Under the pieces are notes generated by a model, which saw nothing but the letters and a program-made list of their open reading frames with translations, was not told the DNA's origin and searched no databases. This document shows, piece by piece, positions 40,501-49,999 of a stretch of DNA of 64,000 nt. Position 1 is the first letter of the stretch, and the number at the start of each line of letters is the position of its first letter. Source of the DNA: Symsagittifera roscoffensis. Taxonomy: Eukaryota; Xenacoelomorpha; Acoela; Convolutidae. Location: the NCBI RefSeq assembly GCF_963678635.1, contig NW_026971313.1, positions 30,829 to 94,828 on the forward strand, written 5' to 3'. A program made the position numbers and the translations under genes.

Positions 40501-41223
40501 GTTCTTGCTCTAAAACGCTTGTTTGAGTTGAAGGAGTACTTGCACACTTTCAGTTTAGTTTTAGCGAAGTTAGTTACTGTTGATAGTCAGCTGCATGAGA
40601 AGAATGAGAGCTGTGCTTGAGTAATCATCAGTAGCATTGTTACTACACTTTCATTTTTTTAAAATGTTTTTGCCCAGTTGTACTCATTCTTGATTTTTGT
40701 TAGTTTTTAGGCTGCATAAAACTGAGTTTGTTTGTTTTTTATTTAAATGTCTGTGTATTAAAAAATTGTCTTTTTTCTTGTTTTAAATCGACACTGACAA
40801 AATGACAAAAATTAAAGAAATTTAAAAAACCCACCAATAAAAAACAATTTCACAATTTGTGCCGTTTAAAAAATCCCTTATGATAAAAAAGCGGGCAAAA
40901 AAATGCGGGAACTGTAAAAAGGAGCAATTATAGCAAAAATGAAAGTTGCAACTAGTTTTTTTATAAGAAAATTGAATGACAATTTTGAATTGAAAAAATA
41001 ATTACCAAATCGAGATATAGTCATTTCTTCGATACAATACACTTGGTTGTCCCCCTTCTCATTAAAAAACTCAAAAACTAGACTTGATAGCGCAGTTATT
41101 TTAAGGTTTGACTTGTTCCAAATAGGAACGTTTTTGAATATATTTACGTGCATGAATTTGTTATGACAAGATGGATTGATAAAGGTTCTTGCTCTAAAAC
41201 GCTTGTTTGAGCTTGAAGGAGTA
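16576..41223. repeat. AT-rich satellite array, right block, about 680-bp monomer
   Basis: About 37 more monomers of the same satellite in the same orientation, from landmark 16808 to about 41164. Usual spacing is 670-692 bp. Exceptions are three shortened monomers, with deletions near 17287, 18454 and 27679, and one lengthened by about 200 bp near 31181. Subfamilies are regional: GCTAAAAAAGAGAGC monomers at 16.6-31 kb, monomers with the duplicated ACAAGATTTA word at 32.9-35.1 kb, and monomers with TTGTTCCAAATAGGAACG at 35.2-41.2 kb. Each typical monomer carries two adjacent perfect hairpins. The block ends at about 41223, inside the word GGAGTA, where the minisatellite begins. Confidence 0.95.
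32440..35210. repeat. Two-monomer higher-order satellite repeat (A-B-A-B)
   Basis: Type A (starting near 32440 and 33823) has TTCAAG-TTCGGTGTTTTG and CTGACCTTCAAAAGC. Type B (starting near 33132 and 34515) has TTCAAATGTCGGCG and CTCACCTTTAAAAGC. The A-B dimer of about 1383 bp is repeated with very few differences. All four monomers are about 691 bp and share the duplicated ACAAGATTTA word. This indicates recent dimer amplification. Confidence 0.8.
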
Positions 41224-41760
41224 ACTTGAGTGGTGTTAGCTGGAGTAGACCATTGGAGTAGCTCGAGTAGCACTTTGAAGTATCAAGATTATACTATTGG
41301 AGTAGCTAGAGTATTCTACAGGATTAGCTGGAGTAGCCCACTAGAGTAGCTGGAGTTGCCCGCTAGAATAGCTGGAGTAGCCCACTGGAGTAGCTTGAGT
41401 AGCCCATTAAGTAGCTGGAGTAGACCACTGGAGTTTCTTCAGTAGCATAACGGAGAAGCTGGAGAAGCACTTTGAAGTATCAAGATTGTTCCACTGAAGT
41501 AGCTTAAGTGTTCCATAGGAGTAGCTGGAGTAGCGCACTTGGTTACCTGGAGCATCCCAATGAAGTAGCTAGAGTAACCAACTTGAGTAGCTGAAGGAGC
41601 CCACAAGAAAAGCTGGAGTAACTCACTGGAGTAGCTGGAGTAGCCCATTGGGGTAGCTGGAGTAACCAACCTGAGTAGCTACAGTAACCCACTGGAGTAG
41701 CTGGAGTAGCCCACTAGATAGCTGGAGTAGCCCATTGGGATAGCTGGAGTAACCAACTGG
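41224..41760. repeat. GGAGTAGC minisatellite, left part
   Basis: Imperfect tandem copies of a unit of about 22 bp made of AGTAGCTGG followed by AGTAGCCCACTGG. A longer variant word with GAAGTATCAAGATT recurs near 41276 and 41482. The same minisatellite resumes directly after the 3' LTR at 63096, so it was one array before the retroelement inserted. The open frames in it (leucine/serine/tyrosine-rich on the minus strand) are low-complexity shadows. Confidence 0.9.
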
Positions 41761-42620
41761 TGTGCCAGTCGATCATATTTGGAAATTTGACCTTGAGCGA
41801 TACGAGCAACGTGATTTTGAGGAAATTTTCAGTTTTTCAAAAATTCGAATTGAACATGTCATGCTCAACTTTCTCGCGACAACTGAAAATCTCAGAAATA
41901 TAAGATCAAAAGGACCGAATTACAAACGCGGGAAAAAGGTCAAAATTTCCGACACTCAATTGAACGAGAGTAGAGCTGTCTTATTCGTGACAGGAGAGAG
42001 ATAGTAATCGCAAGCAAAAGAACATTGAAATTCAGTTGGACCAGAGTGAGCCTTCAGAGGAAAGGAAGACAATCGAAGTCTCCCAATGGTCCAGACCAAA
42101 AACTCAATTCTCAAGATAAAACATGTTCAATTAAAACTTCTAGAATTGATATTTAATTCCCCACGTATTCTCAAGTTGCTTACTAATTTAATTAAATCAA
42201 TTCGTGAGTGTGCTGGTATGTAAGTACCCAATTTGGCTTTCTCGAGTGTGTTTTATGATTGATATGTTGAGGTAAGGAGACTTTTAGGTTGATCCATCTG
42301 AAATGGATCGAAGTTCCACTGTCTAATAAAAATTAACTGTACGGACTGTTCCGACCCTGTTTTTAACGGCGTTCGCGTATTTTGGGTAATTTGAGACCTA
42401 AGTATGGAGACGTTCTTATTTTCTAGAGTGGGGGGAGTATTTTTGTAGTGGCCTTCAAGCTGTAACAAGGAATTTAGTCTCATGTCGCAAGTGAACCGAA
42501 TTGGCTCCGACCCTTCGAGGTAGAAAAACACAAGAGATAGTGTCCCTGACTCTTGAGCCAATGGTTATAGGGCCTATTTTTCTTTAACCTCATATGTGAT
42601 TTAAGTAGGCGACTGTTATA
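41761..42620 (+). repeat. 5' long terminal repeat
   Basis: 860 bp, from TGTGCCAGTC to GACTGTTATA, matching 62227-63095 along its whole length. The ends form an imperfect inverted repeat (TGTGCCAGTC against TGTAACAGTC from the other end of the 3' LTR). Compared with the 3' LTR it lacks 27 bp near 41946 and has about 14 extra bp near 42058. Substitutions are several percent by eye. It contains an ATATAAGA word at about 41897 but no clear TATA box. It should hold the promoter and the R/U5 part, but I cannot place a transcription start. Confidence 0.9.
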
Positions 42621-44103
42621 TAGTGTTTTTATGGCGCTCCTGGGTGTTTTTACGACATCATGACTACGGAGTCGAACCCATTCGACACAGCTCCGGGCTA
42701 CATGCCCATTCTAGAGTACCGGTGGTACTGATCAGCGGGAACGTGCAAACCTTCCGGTTGTACTGTGATAGCTTTTTTAGAAAACTCGAGAAAACTACCT
42801 GGTAGGCTCTCCGAACGAGGCGTAGCTAACCGAGTAAGGGGGTAACTAGGGGAACAAGAAAAAACGAGCAAAAAGACAAAAAGCCAAACAAAAACAGAAA
42901 AAGAATAGACAAAGGACATAAAACAAAAAATGACAGTGACTTTGACATCAGATTAGTTGGATCAAACCTTTATAATAATTGAAATAGTATACCCATACTG
43001 TTTTCACAAGACCGATCGTTTCGATCAAATTAGCAATTTAAAAATGTGCCCAAGTGTGGGGCGTTGTTAAGGGTTTTCAGATAGCTTGCAACTCAGCTGG
43101 ACCACTGGCAGACTTGAATGGAAGAGGTGACCAGCCGAGTACGAAAGTGGTTCAAATGAACTTAGCTGAGCCACTAGGAGACTTGACTGGAACAGGTGAC
43201 CCGCCAAGTGGGAAAGTGGTGCAAAGGAGACAACCAGCACGGAACCAGATCAACCAGAGGAGGACGGGGAGGGGTGTTCTCAAGTTGGTCAAAACGGGTA
43301 TTGTTAAAATCCACATTACGTTATAGGAGATAAGTGTAAAATTAGATAAGCGGAATGCCCCGGTTTTGAGGAACGTTTTTGCACAAGCAGGCCTGGAAGC
43401 AGGTTCTAAGGTTTTCTCTAGAGAGGTTTAGCACCCGGCGCTTATGGTATTTTTCGGCTTAAGAGGGGGGAGGTTAGAAGGGGGGCTGGTTAGGTTAGAG
43501 GTTGGCGATTGCAAATTATAAAAAGGGGGACATAATGGAGTAACTAATTGATCGACATCGTCGATTTAGTTACATTAGAATCTTACACGCGTGATTTATA
43601 AGAAGAGGATATCCGAATTTAAGGTTGAATTAAAGTAGATACCCTGGTCGGATCGGGTGGGGGGAACGGAAGTAGACAATTTTTCTGAAACGGAAAGAGA
43701 AAACCCCTTAAGATCGTTAGCAGAGGGGAGGAAAATGCGTGGCAATCTTGTACCAGACGTTTTTTCGGAAAAGGTTGACATCTGTCACCTTTGATTTTTA
43801 GGTGGGTTCATTTTTCTGTTTTTACAAAATTTTCCTGTTTAAAATTTTACTTTTTTGGTACAATTTTTAATCGGTTTTGAACAAACAGGTGATCACAAGA
43901 GTGCTGCGAACAAGTTGGGTCTCAAATTGCATCAAAATATTAGAAGAGAATATTATTAAATACAGGGAGGTTAGTAGTTTAAATTTTAGCCAGTAAGATT
44001 GAGTTTTTCGGGAAAATTTTTATTAGAGCTCAAGTGGTGGTACAAGGTACAATGATTCAAGAGTCCCGACAACAAAGAAGAAGAAATCCTACTGTCCAGA
44101 CAC
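42621..44103 (+). other. Retroelement leader, first part
   Basis: About 1.5 kb of non-coding leader. It holds an A-rich tract at 42850-42930. Two copies of a unit of about 60-70 bp lie at roughly 43093-43230; each contains GA(C/G)CCACT-G-AGACTTGA followed by GAAAGTGGT. A G-rich stretch with two runs of six G lies at 43465-43485. A TATAAAAA word lies at about 43518. The 90-codon frame at 43054-43326 covers the direct repeat and has no recognisable domain. Most other frames are short. I see no conserved RNA structure by inspection. Confidence 0.55.
42632..42648 (+). other. Weak primer-binding-site candidate
   Basis: TGGCGCTCCTGGGTG starts 11 bp after the 5' LTR and begins with TGG, as required for pairing with a tRNA CCA end. 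The following bases do not match any tRNA 3' end that I can place with confidence, and the offset is larger than usual. The assignment is tentative. Confidence 0.25.
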
Positions 44104-44680
44104 TTGGTTGCAGGGTCCTGGGTCAGTGCAGAATAGTCTTGGGACAGCAGAAGTCATGGGACAGTGCAGTCTTGGGACAGTCTTGGGACGGTGCAGTCTT
44201 GGGACCGTACAGTCTTGGGACAGTGGTCTTGGGACAGTACAGTCTTGGGACGGTAGTCTTGGAACAGCGCAGTCTTGGGACAGTACAGTCTTGGGACAGT
44301 AGTCTTGAGGCAGTAGTCTTGGGACAGTAGTCTTGGGACAGTCTTGGGACAGTGCGGTCTTGGGACGGTACAGTCATGGGACAGTAGTCTGGGGACGGTA
44401 CATTCCTGGGACAGTAGTCTTGGGACAGTGCAGTCTTGGGACAGTACAGTCTTGGGACAGTAGTCTTGAGACAGTACAGTCTTGGGACTGCAGTCTTGGG
44501 ACAGTACCAGGAAGTCCTGGGATAGTACCGAAGAGACTTGGGACAGTGCAGTCTTGGGACAATTTAAAAAAGTCTCGGGACAGTACATAGAAGGATTGGG
44601 ACAGTACCAGGAAGTCTTGGGATGGTACAAAAAATTATTGTGACGGTACTAAAAGGTCTTGGGACAGTGCGAAATAGCTC
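44104..44680. repeat. Leader minisatellite with CTTGGGACAGT core
   Basis: Roughly 30 copies of a 12-17-bp unit built on GTCTTGGGACAGT, with variable linkers such as GCA, ACA or A. Copies degrade towards the right end (GTCTCGGGAC, GGATTGGGAC). It lies inside the retroelement between the 5' LTR and gag. Frames on both strands are open only because the unit lacks stop codons, so the 158-codon minus-strand and 98-codon plus-strand frames are not genes. Confidence 0.9.
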
Positions 44681-44872
44681 AACGCTCAATTAAAAGCAAA
44701 AGGACTGGTCGGAACGATTAAATTGCGAAAGATCCGTTCTATTGCGATCGCGAATTAGTAATTATTTATTATTCTTCAAGGGAAAATGAACGTTTATTTT
44801 AGAAGTTTTATCCGTAAAATAGAATTTTGTAAATAATAATATTGTAAATAGAGTCAATTGTAAATAAAAACC
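44681..44872 (+). other. AT-rich segment directly upstream of gag
   Basis: About 190 bp without coding potential, ending in three TTGTAAATA-type words at 44827-44866. The ATG at 44873 follows AAAAACC, a good eukaryotic initiation context, so this is probably the end of the 5' leader. Confidence 0.5.
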
Positions 44873-45345
44873 ATGAGGCGAAGAAGGGAAGAGTTGAGAC
44901 CGATAGCAGAAAGAAGAGCTATAGAGTCAAAGACAAATCATAAATCGTTGCAACGAAAGGCAACACCGTTTGACCAAAGAGTATCAAGAAAGAAGTTTTC
45001 AGTGAGCATGGTCAACAAAAGAAGAGCAAAAGAGAACACGACGAAAGGAAGCGCTGAGGAGGGCGGACGGAACCTGCTATAGAAATTGATCTTGAGACAC
45101 CAGATCAGAGTGTTCATGAGGTGGAGAAGGAAACAACGGAGTCAACACCGATGCCGAATGCTGAAGCGGAAAAGAAAAATACTATGGAACTATCGCCAAT
45201 AGACATAGCGGAGGATACGACAAGCAAAACTCCGGAAACTATAAAGAATGAGTCCCAAGCGAAAAGAACGTCATTCACAGAGATGATTGCAATGATGGTC
45301 GGGATGATACCAAGAGATAAAGAAGAGGTAAAGCCGACGGCCTAG
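44873..45345 (+). pseudogene. gag: gag N-terminal region, basic then acidic, frameshifted
   Basis: The frame from 44873 encodes a very basic start (MRRRREELRPIAERR) and is open to 45082. The continuation is in another frame: EIDLETPDQSVHEVEKE from 45082 onward, open to 45345, acidic and Thr/Glu-rich. The two frames join naturally around 45075, so one frameshift is likely. No known domain is visible. Its position upstream of the coiled coil and capsid-like region suggests it is the N-terminus of Gag. I chose the ATG at 44873 because it is the first one after the leader and has a good context. Confidence 0.6.
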
Positions 45346-45372
45346 AAAGGCAAAACGTTTGGAACAGTTTCC

Positions 45373-45960
45373 ATGATAACAACAGAGGCCACCCAAAACA
45401 ATGATCAGGTCACACATGGGGCAACAGCTGACCACGGAACAACAACTCCTCTCGAGCTGGGCGACTTAATGGCGAAGTTTGATCAAATCGACAAAAAACT
45501 GAAGTGCAGTGAGGAGGATCGAGAAGTAAAAAAGAAGGAAATTAGATACAGTAAAAACGAGTATCTGGACAACTACTTCAACCTGGCGAGGGCGACGGAG
45601 GAAAAACTTCAGCAGATGTCAGACAATGTAGAGGCCACTGGCAAAGACCGGGAGAAGAATATCAAACAAGACATGCAAGAAATGAAGCAACGCTATGACA
45701 CTATGAACAGTAAGCTGGGGAGTCTGGAGACGAGGATGGATACAATGAGCAGAGATCAGGCAGAGAGTTCGTGCACCATACAATCCAAACCGGACGCCAT
45801 CTTGCGAAACTCTATAACACAAGACAATCTGGTAACAAATCGAACGCAGGGCAACAGAGTCGATTTCGTGGAACCACAGCGGGACAAGCTGGAGTCAATA
45901 CCGTTAACGTTAACCCTGGGTGCAGCGAGCCCAGCACCAGGGGGGGCAAGACAATTATGA
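45373..45960 (+). pseudogene. gag: gag coiled-coil region
   Basis: 195 open codons. Residues about 28-135 are charged and heptad-like (LMAKFDQIDKKLK, EEDREVKKKEI, MQEMKQRYDTMNSKLGSLE), predicting a long coiled coil. The last 50 residues are Gln/Asn-rich and turn into probable wrong-frame sequence near 45880. Coiled coils ahead of the capsid domain occur in several gypsy Gag proteins and would serve self-assembly (inference). Confidence 0.65.
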
Positions 45961-46601
45961 AAAATGGAACCTCAAATATGACGAGTGGTCGAGGGGTTTT
46001 CTAGACGAACAGTGACGTGGGACCGAATTCCATCACGTGGGCTAACACCTGTGAGATGATGAACAGAACATTGGAGGCGTTCGCCACGAGAAACACCGAC
46101 TCGAGTGAAAGAGGAAGTGGCAAACCCAGGAAAACCTTCAAGAAGTCAATAGAAATCACGGATGACTCAGATGGATGCATCGACACGTGGGTAGAAGTCA
46201 TGAGACTGCATCTTGAGCAAGACAACCTGAACGACGAGAGACAGGCCTGCTCGGCGATATTGAGCAACATAAAAGGCACAGCGTTAAAATGTGAAGTTAC
46301 GAAGAAAGATGATTAACGCGACAGGGTCACCAAGGGTCATCAAGCGAAGGGTCACCAAGCGACGATGAGATTCGAAAAGAGAAGACAAAGGGTCGATAAA
46401 GCAATTGATCGGTTCCTGGATGATCTTGTGAGCTTGAGAAGAAGGAGTCATCCTGAAGAGTCAACGAACAGAAGGATCTTTAGCATCGCCTCGAAGTTCA
46501 TCGATGGGGTAAAAAGTGACGACTTGAGAACATTGTTGGCAACGTACCATACACTGTCGAAAGATAATGCACAGACTCCAGAACAGATGAGACAAAAGTA
46601 A
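45961..46601 (+). pseudogene. gag: gag capsid-like region
   Basis: Two open stretches in the same frame (46017-46316 and 46365-46601) separated by a stop and a short GGGTCACCAAG tandem repeat. The text DTWVEVMRLHLEQDNLNDE, followed by the ACSAILSNIKGTA segment, has the look of the retrotransposon capsid domain (W near the start of a helix, then a multi-helix region). The second part (RFEKRRQRVDKAIDRFLDDL, then PEESTNRRIFSIASKFIDG) fits the C-terminal half of capsid. There is no catalytic activity. It would form the particle shell. Confidence 0.65.
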
Positions 46602-47194
46602 AGCGAGAACATGCTGATGAAACCGAAGAAGTACAGAAAAATGCAAGGGGGGAGTCAACCACAAAGGTCGTCATGGTATAAGCCTAGAGATGACATGGAC
46701 AAACGTTGATCATGTGCAAACTTCGGGTAGCGGATCATCACGCGGCGGATTGCACAATGTACAAGCAGGGCATGAAGAGTCTGATATATGCACCGGATGA
46801 GGAAGATATGAGCCAGATGGAAGAACACGAGTTTTATAGTGTCTTGATTATCAAGATAGGTGCGGGATGCTTCTTCTGCAATCAAGAGGGGCACTTCAGG
46901 ATGGACTGTCCATAGTTTTGGGAAGCAGTCAAGAACCAGAGTCACCCCAATCATAAGTTGGCGTTGGCGGCGGTGCAGGACCAGAGAAACAGACAAACTG
47001 AGTTTGAAACAAAGAAATCGGATGCACCGAGTGAGGAACTACCGACGAAGACGGTGAAGGCTGTAACGCAAGTCAAAAGTGCCATGGAGGCCAAGGCCAT
47101 GATTTCTCTAGAAATCAATTATGAGAGAGCAGCTGCAGAGGCCATCAACAAAGTGAAACAAGACCTGGCACGATGGAAATCGGGCAGCGATTAA
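46602..47194 (+). pseudogene. gag: gag nucleocapsid with two zinc knuckles
   Basis: A basic Gln/Ser/Arg stretch (46620-46700) leads to a degenerate first knuckle (CKLRVADHHAADC near 46709-46747), in which the second Cys is replaced by Arg. An intact second knuckle, CFFCNQEGHFRMDC (CX2CX4HX4C), lies near 46870-46911. A stop follows at 46913. The same frame carries on as FWEAVKNQSHPNHKLALAAVQ and a Lys/Glu-rich tail to 47194. CCHC knuckles bind the element's RNA during packaging. The acidic linker between the two knuckles (APDEEDMSQMEEHE) is unusual. Confidence 0.75.
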
Positions 47195-47653
47195 AACAGG
47201 AGATCAAAAAGCAGAAGTTGAATGAGACGTTAAAAATTTCAGTGCCAATGCGGTAAGCGGAAGTGGGAGCGACAAAGAGTGGAAATTGCAACAATCTGAA
47301 AATTGCAACAATCTGAAAATTGCTTAAGTGCAATAAGTCCGCAGACAAATTCTAGAGCCAAGAGAGCACTACTCACAAGAGGTGACAGCAAGTCAGTCCG
47401 AGTCGAGAACAGATACACTGAGGCTTATGGTCCACACAAGGTGATGTTAAACATAGATGGGATAAACATCTACACGAAGACCATGATAACATTTGACGAA
47501 GACCTAGCAGGACAGATCTATGTGGGCAAAGAGGAACTGAAAGTAAGATCGATTGGACACTGCGCCATGGTGGAAGAAGATGCAATGCACATCGGGACGG
47601 AGGCAGACGTATCAGCACACTTGCTTGACATAAGTGACAAGAAGACTCAGTAG
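47195..47653 (+). pseudogene. Gag-protease linker region
   Basis: The first 110 bp are broken and contain a direct repeat of GAAAATTGCAACAATCT at 47283-47318. From 47303 a 116-codon frame runs into the protease in the same frame. It encodes ENRYTEAYGPHKVMLNIDGINIYTK-type sequence, followed by an acidic stretch ending before RWLLDTGA. It is predicted to be beta-rich. I cannot assign it to a family. It may be the N-terminal part of an enlarged protease domain. Confidence 0.5.
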
Positions 47654-47996
47654 CGCTGGTTACTTGATACGGGAGCAGTCTTGAGTGTTATACCAATCGA
47701 AACTTGGGAGCGAATGGGTTTCGACAAAAATGATTCGATAGACTCGAGAAAACGGCTGTCAGCTGCTAACAAAGGGGTGCTGCGAGTGCTAGGCAGAACA
47801 CCAATAATAGCCCTAAATCTAGGGGAACGCAACCTGTGGATGAGCTTTCTCGTGGTAGAAAACCTAGATTAGTCTGACCAATTCATTTTTGGCAGAGACT
47901 TCATCATGAAATTCGACGTAACGATTGATTTAAACAATGCCATGTTCAGGATACGGAACCCGGATAGGAGGTACGCAATTAAACCGGTAAATTAAA
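47654..47996 (+). pseudogene. pol: Retropepsin-type aspartic protease domain
   Basis: The DTGA catalytic motif is in WLLDTGAVLSVIP, with the catalytic Asp codon at about 47666. Downstream are VLGRTPIIALNLGE and, after a stop at 47870, FIFGRDFIMKFDVTID, the usual C-terminal strand and G-R/D helix of retropepsins. The domain of about 110 residues is of normal length. It would cut the Gag-Pol polyprotein as a dimer. The stops at 47651, 47870 and 47993 are all in one frame, so point mutations rather than indels broke this part. Confidence 0.8.
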
Positions 47997-47998
47997 AA

Positions 47999-48484
47999 TT
48001 GGCGAATGAAAATAAAGCACCGGTATTCTTGAGTAAGAGGGTGAGGCTGAAAGCGAACGAAGCGGCAATTGTAAGCTTGCGAATGAAAAGTTATAATGAA
48101 TTAAGTGAAAACAAGCAAGGATGCATAGTCCCAAATACTAATAGTCAAAGTGCTGCTGTTTTAGGAAGATCTTTCTCGATAACCAAGAGCGGCCTCTGCG
48201 TCAGTGTCTTGTTATCCTTCTCGTATACCAATAACGATACAGAGGGGAGGAAGTTGGGATATGCTTTACCCGTGAAAACTCGACATGAAATGACTGAAAA
48301 TCCAAAACAGAATGAATTTGTTGATTGTCCAAATCAAAAAGACAAAATTTGTATCTTGAGACGATTAGAGGAAATAAAAGGTTCATCAGGTCTTGTAAAA
48401 TCATTTAAGTCAGAGACAGACGATGGAGTTTCGAACTGTTCAAATTTTCCGGAACGACCCACAGTCAGAAATGCAGAGGGATAA
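47999..48484 (+). pseudogene. pol: Protease-RT linker
   Basis: 161 open codons in the protease frame: NKAPVFLSKRVRLKANEAAIVSLRM, then an Asn/Ser-rich region and KDKICILRRLEEIKGSSG. The opening VRLKANEAAIV resembles the beta-strand segment that often sits between PR and RT in gypsy elements. The frame overlaps the RT frame between 48423 and 48484, and the shift between them could be a mutation. No catalytic residue is visible. Confidence 0.5.
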
Positions 48485-49537
48485 ACCGGTTCTACCGGAG
48501 ATAGAGCATTTAGGGGGCAAGATAACGGACGAACAGCTCGAAGCAATCAAGGATGTACTGAAGCGGAATAAGGATGTTTTTTCGAAACACAAGGCAGACA
48601 TAGGATGTTGTAATTTCGTTGAACATGAAATAGAGCTTGAAGAGTCTGCGGTACCGCACAGGGAGGGGGCGAGGCGCATGACCCCACACAAATCGGATGC
48701 ATGTAGAAAAGAGTTAGAGACCTTGCTAGAGTATGATATGATAGAACCATCTAAATCACCGTTGGCGTGTGGAGTAGTGATGGCCAAAAAGAAAAGCGAC
48801 CAATTAAGGTTTTGTTGTGACTTTCGGTATCTGAACTCCGTCACGGTGAAGGATGCCTATCCCATACCTAGAAATGATGAGAGCCTCTCGGAGTTAGCTG
48901 ATGCAAAAGTTTTTACGACTCTTGATTTAGGATCGGCTTTTTGGCACGTCCCACTGAGGAAGCAGGACAGGAACAAAACAGGTTTCGCCTGCGAGCTGGG
49001 GCTGTTTCAATAAAATCGGATGCCGTTTGGTCTTAGCAATGCCCCGGCTACGTTTCAACGGTTGATGGCACACGCATTGATAGGTGTGACAAAGAAATAC
49101 GGCAACCTGGTAATGTGCTACGTGGGTGACGTGGTAATTGGGACGCCTACACTGGAGGACCACATCGAGCGACTAGACGGGATGTTTGCATACATGAAGA
49201 GGTCAGGACTGAATTGCAAACCATCGAAGTGCGAGATACTCAAGGACTCGATCAAATACTTGGAAAGGATGGTGGACAGACATGGCATCAGACCAGACCC
49301 AGATGCAGTTGAAGCGGTTCTGACCTGGAAATCGCTAAAAACAGAACATGAATTGATGAGCTTCCTGGGTTTTGCGAACTATAACAAGGAGTTCATTAAG
49401 GGCTACGCGGACACAGTATATCCGATGCAACAACTAATTAGGCACAAGGGCAAGAAAATCACGTGGAACAACGCGGCGGAAAAGTCATTCCAGAGAATAA
49501 AGAAGGAGTTGTGCGAGGCACCGGTGATAGGGCTGCC
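48423..49537 (+). pseudogene. pol: Ty3/gypsy reverse transcriptase domain
   Basis: RT of normal length with the family blocks in order: the ACRKELETLLEYDMIEPSKSP segment; RFCCDFRYLNSVTVKDAYPIP (positions 48807 on); FTTLDLGSAFWHVPL, with the first catalytic Asp at about 48924; TGFACELGLFQ; MPFGLSNAPATFQRLM; then CYVGDVV at 49116-49136. The last should be Y-[VL]-D-D, but the first Asp is Gly here, which would destroy polymerase activity. The thumb/connection follows (KCEILKDSIKYLERMV, FLGFANYNKEFIKGYA). An in-frame TAA at 49011-49013 splits the domain, with the same frame on both sides. Confidence 0.92.
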
Positions 49538-49999
49538 AACGGAAAAAATGCTGGACACAGATGCGTCGGTAGTCGCGATTTCTGGCATTCTCCATCAAGA
49601 ACAGGACTGGAACGGGAAGACAGTATTAAGACCAATAGCGTACGGGAGTAAAGTCTTGAGCGATACGGAAATGAAGTGCGGGGCGCCCAAAGCAGAGATG
49701 TTTGCGGTGGTTACCTTTGTCGAAAAGTATAGAGCATTTTTAGGCAGCGAGCACTTCAAGTTGCGGGTCGACAACAGGGCACTCAGCAGGCTGAAAACGT
49801 ACTCAATGGATCAGAGCTACATTGGAAGGTGGATAGTTCGCCTGGACGGATACAACATGATAATTGAGCATAGGATAAGGAAACGTATGACAGTCTTCCA
49901 CTCACGAGATGGCTCGACAAGTCAGGCAAACCAACAGAAGATCACCCCGAATTACCGAAGGAGCCTCCAGACAAAACGATCTTAAAAAGAACTCGGGAG
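49538..49999 (+). pseudogene. pol: Retroelement RNase H domain
   Basis: Continues the RT frame. The motifs are LDTDAS (catalytic Asp), ISGILHQEQ, LRPIAYGSKVLSDTE, the catalytic Glu in KAEMFAVVTFVEKYRAFL and the catalytic Asp in RVDNRAL. The C-terminal end, which should carry a His/Asp motif, reads HRIRKRMTVFHSRDGS and appears frameshifted or mutated. RNase H removes the RNA strand during reverse transcription. The open frame ends at 49985. Confidence 0.88.

Noticed and set aside
549-41223. CRISPR-like regular spacing
   Set aside because: The whole 680-bp monomer is repeated, with no short direct repeats separated by unique spacers. This is a eukaryotic satellite.
42655-42725. tRNA-like text on the minus strand (GGGTTCGACTCC) near the start of the leader
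   Set aside because: The T-loop word is present, but the T stem does not pair beyond two bases and no acceptor or anticodon stem fits, so it is not a tRNA gene.
44154-44630. 158-codon minus-strand frame of repeated CPKT/VPRL text
   Set aside because: It is a translation of the CTTGGGACAGT minisatellite. The repeat lacks stops in several frames on both strands, so openness is meaningless.
45619-45822. Minus-strand 67-codon frame inside gag
   Set aside because: Antisense shadow of the coiled-coil region.
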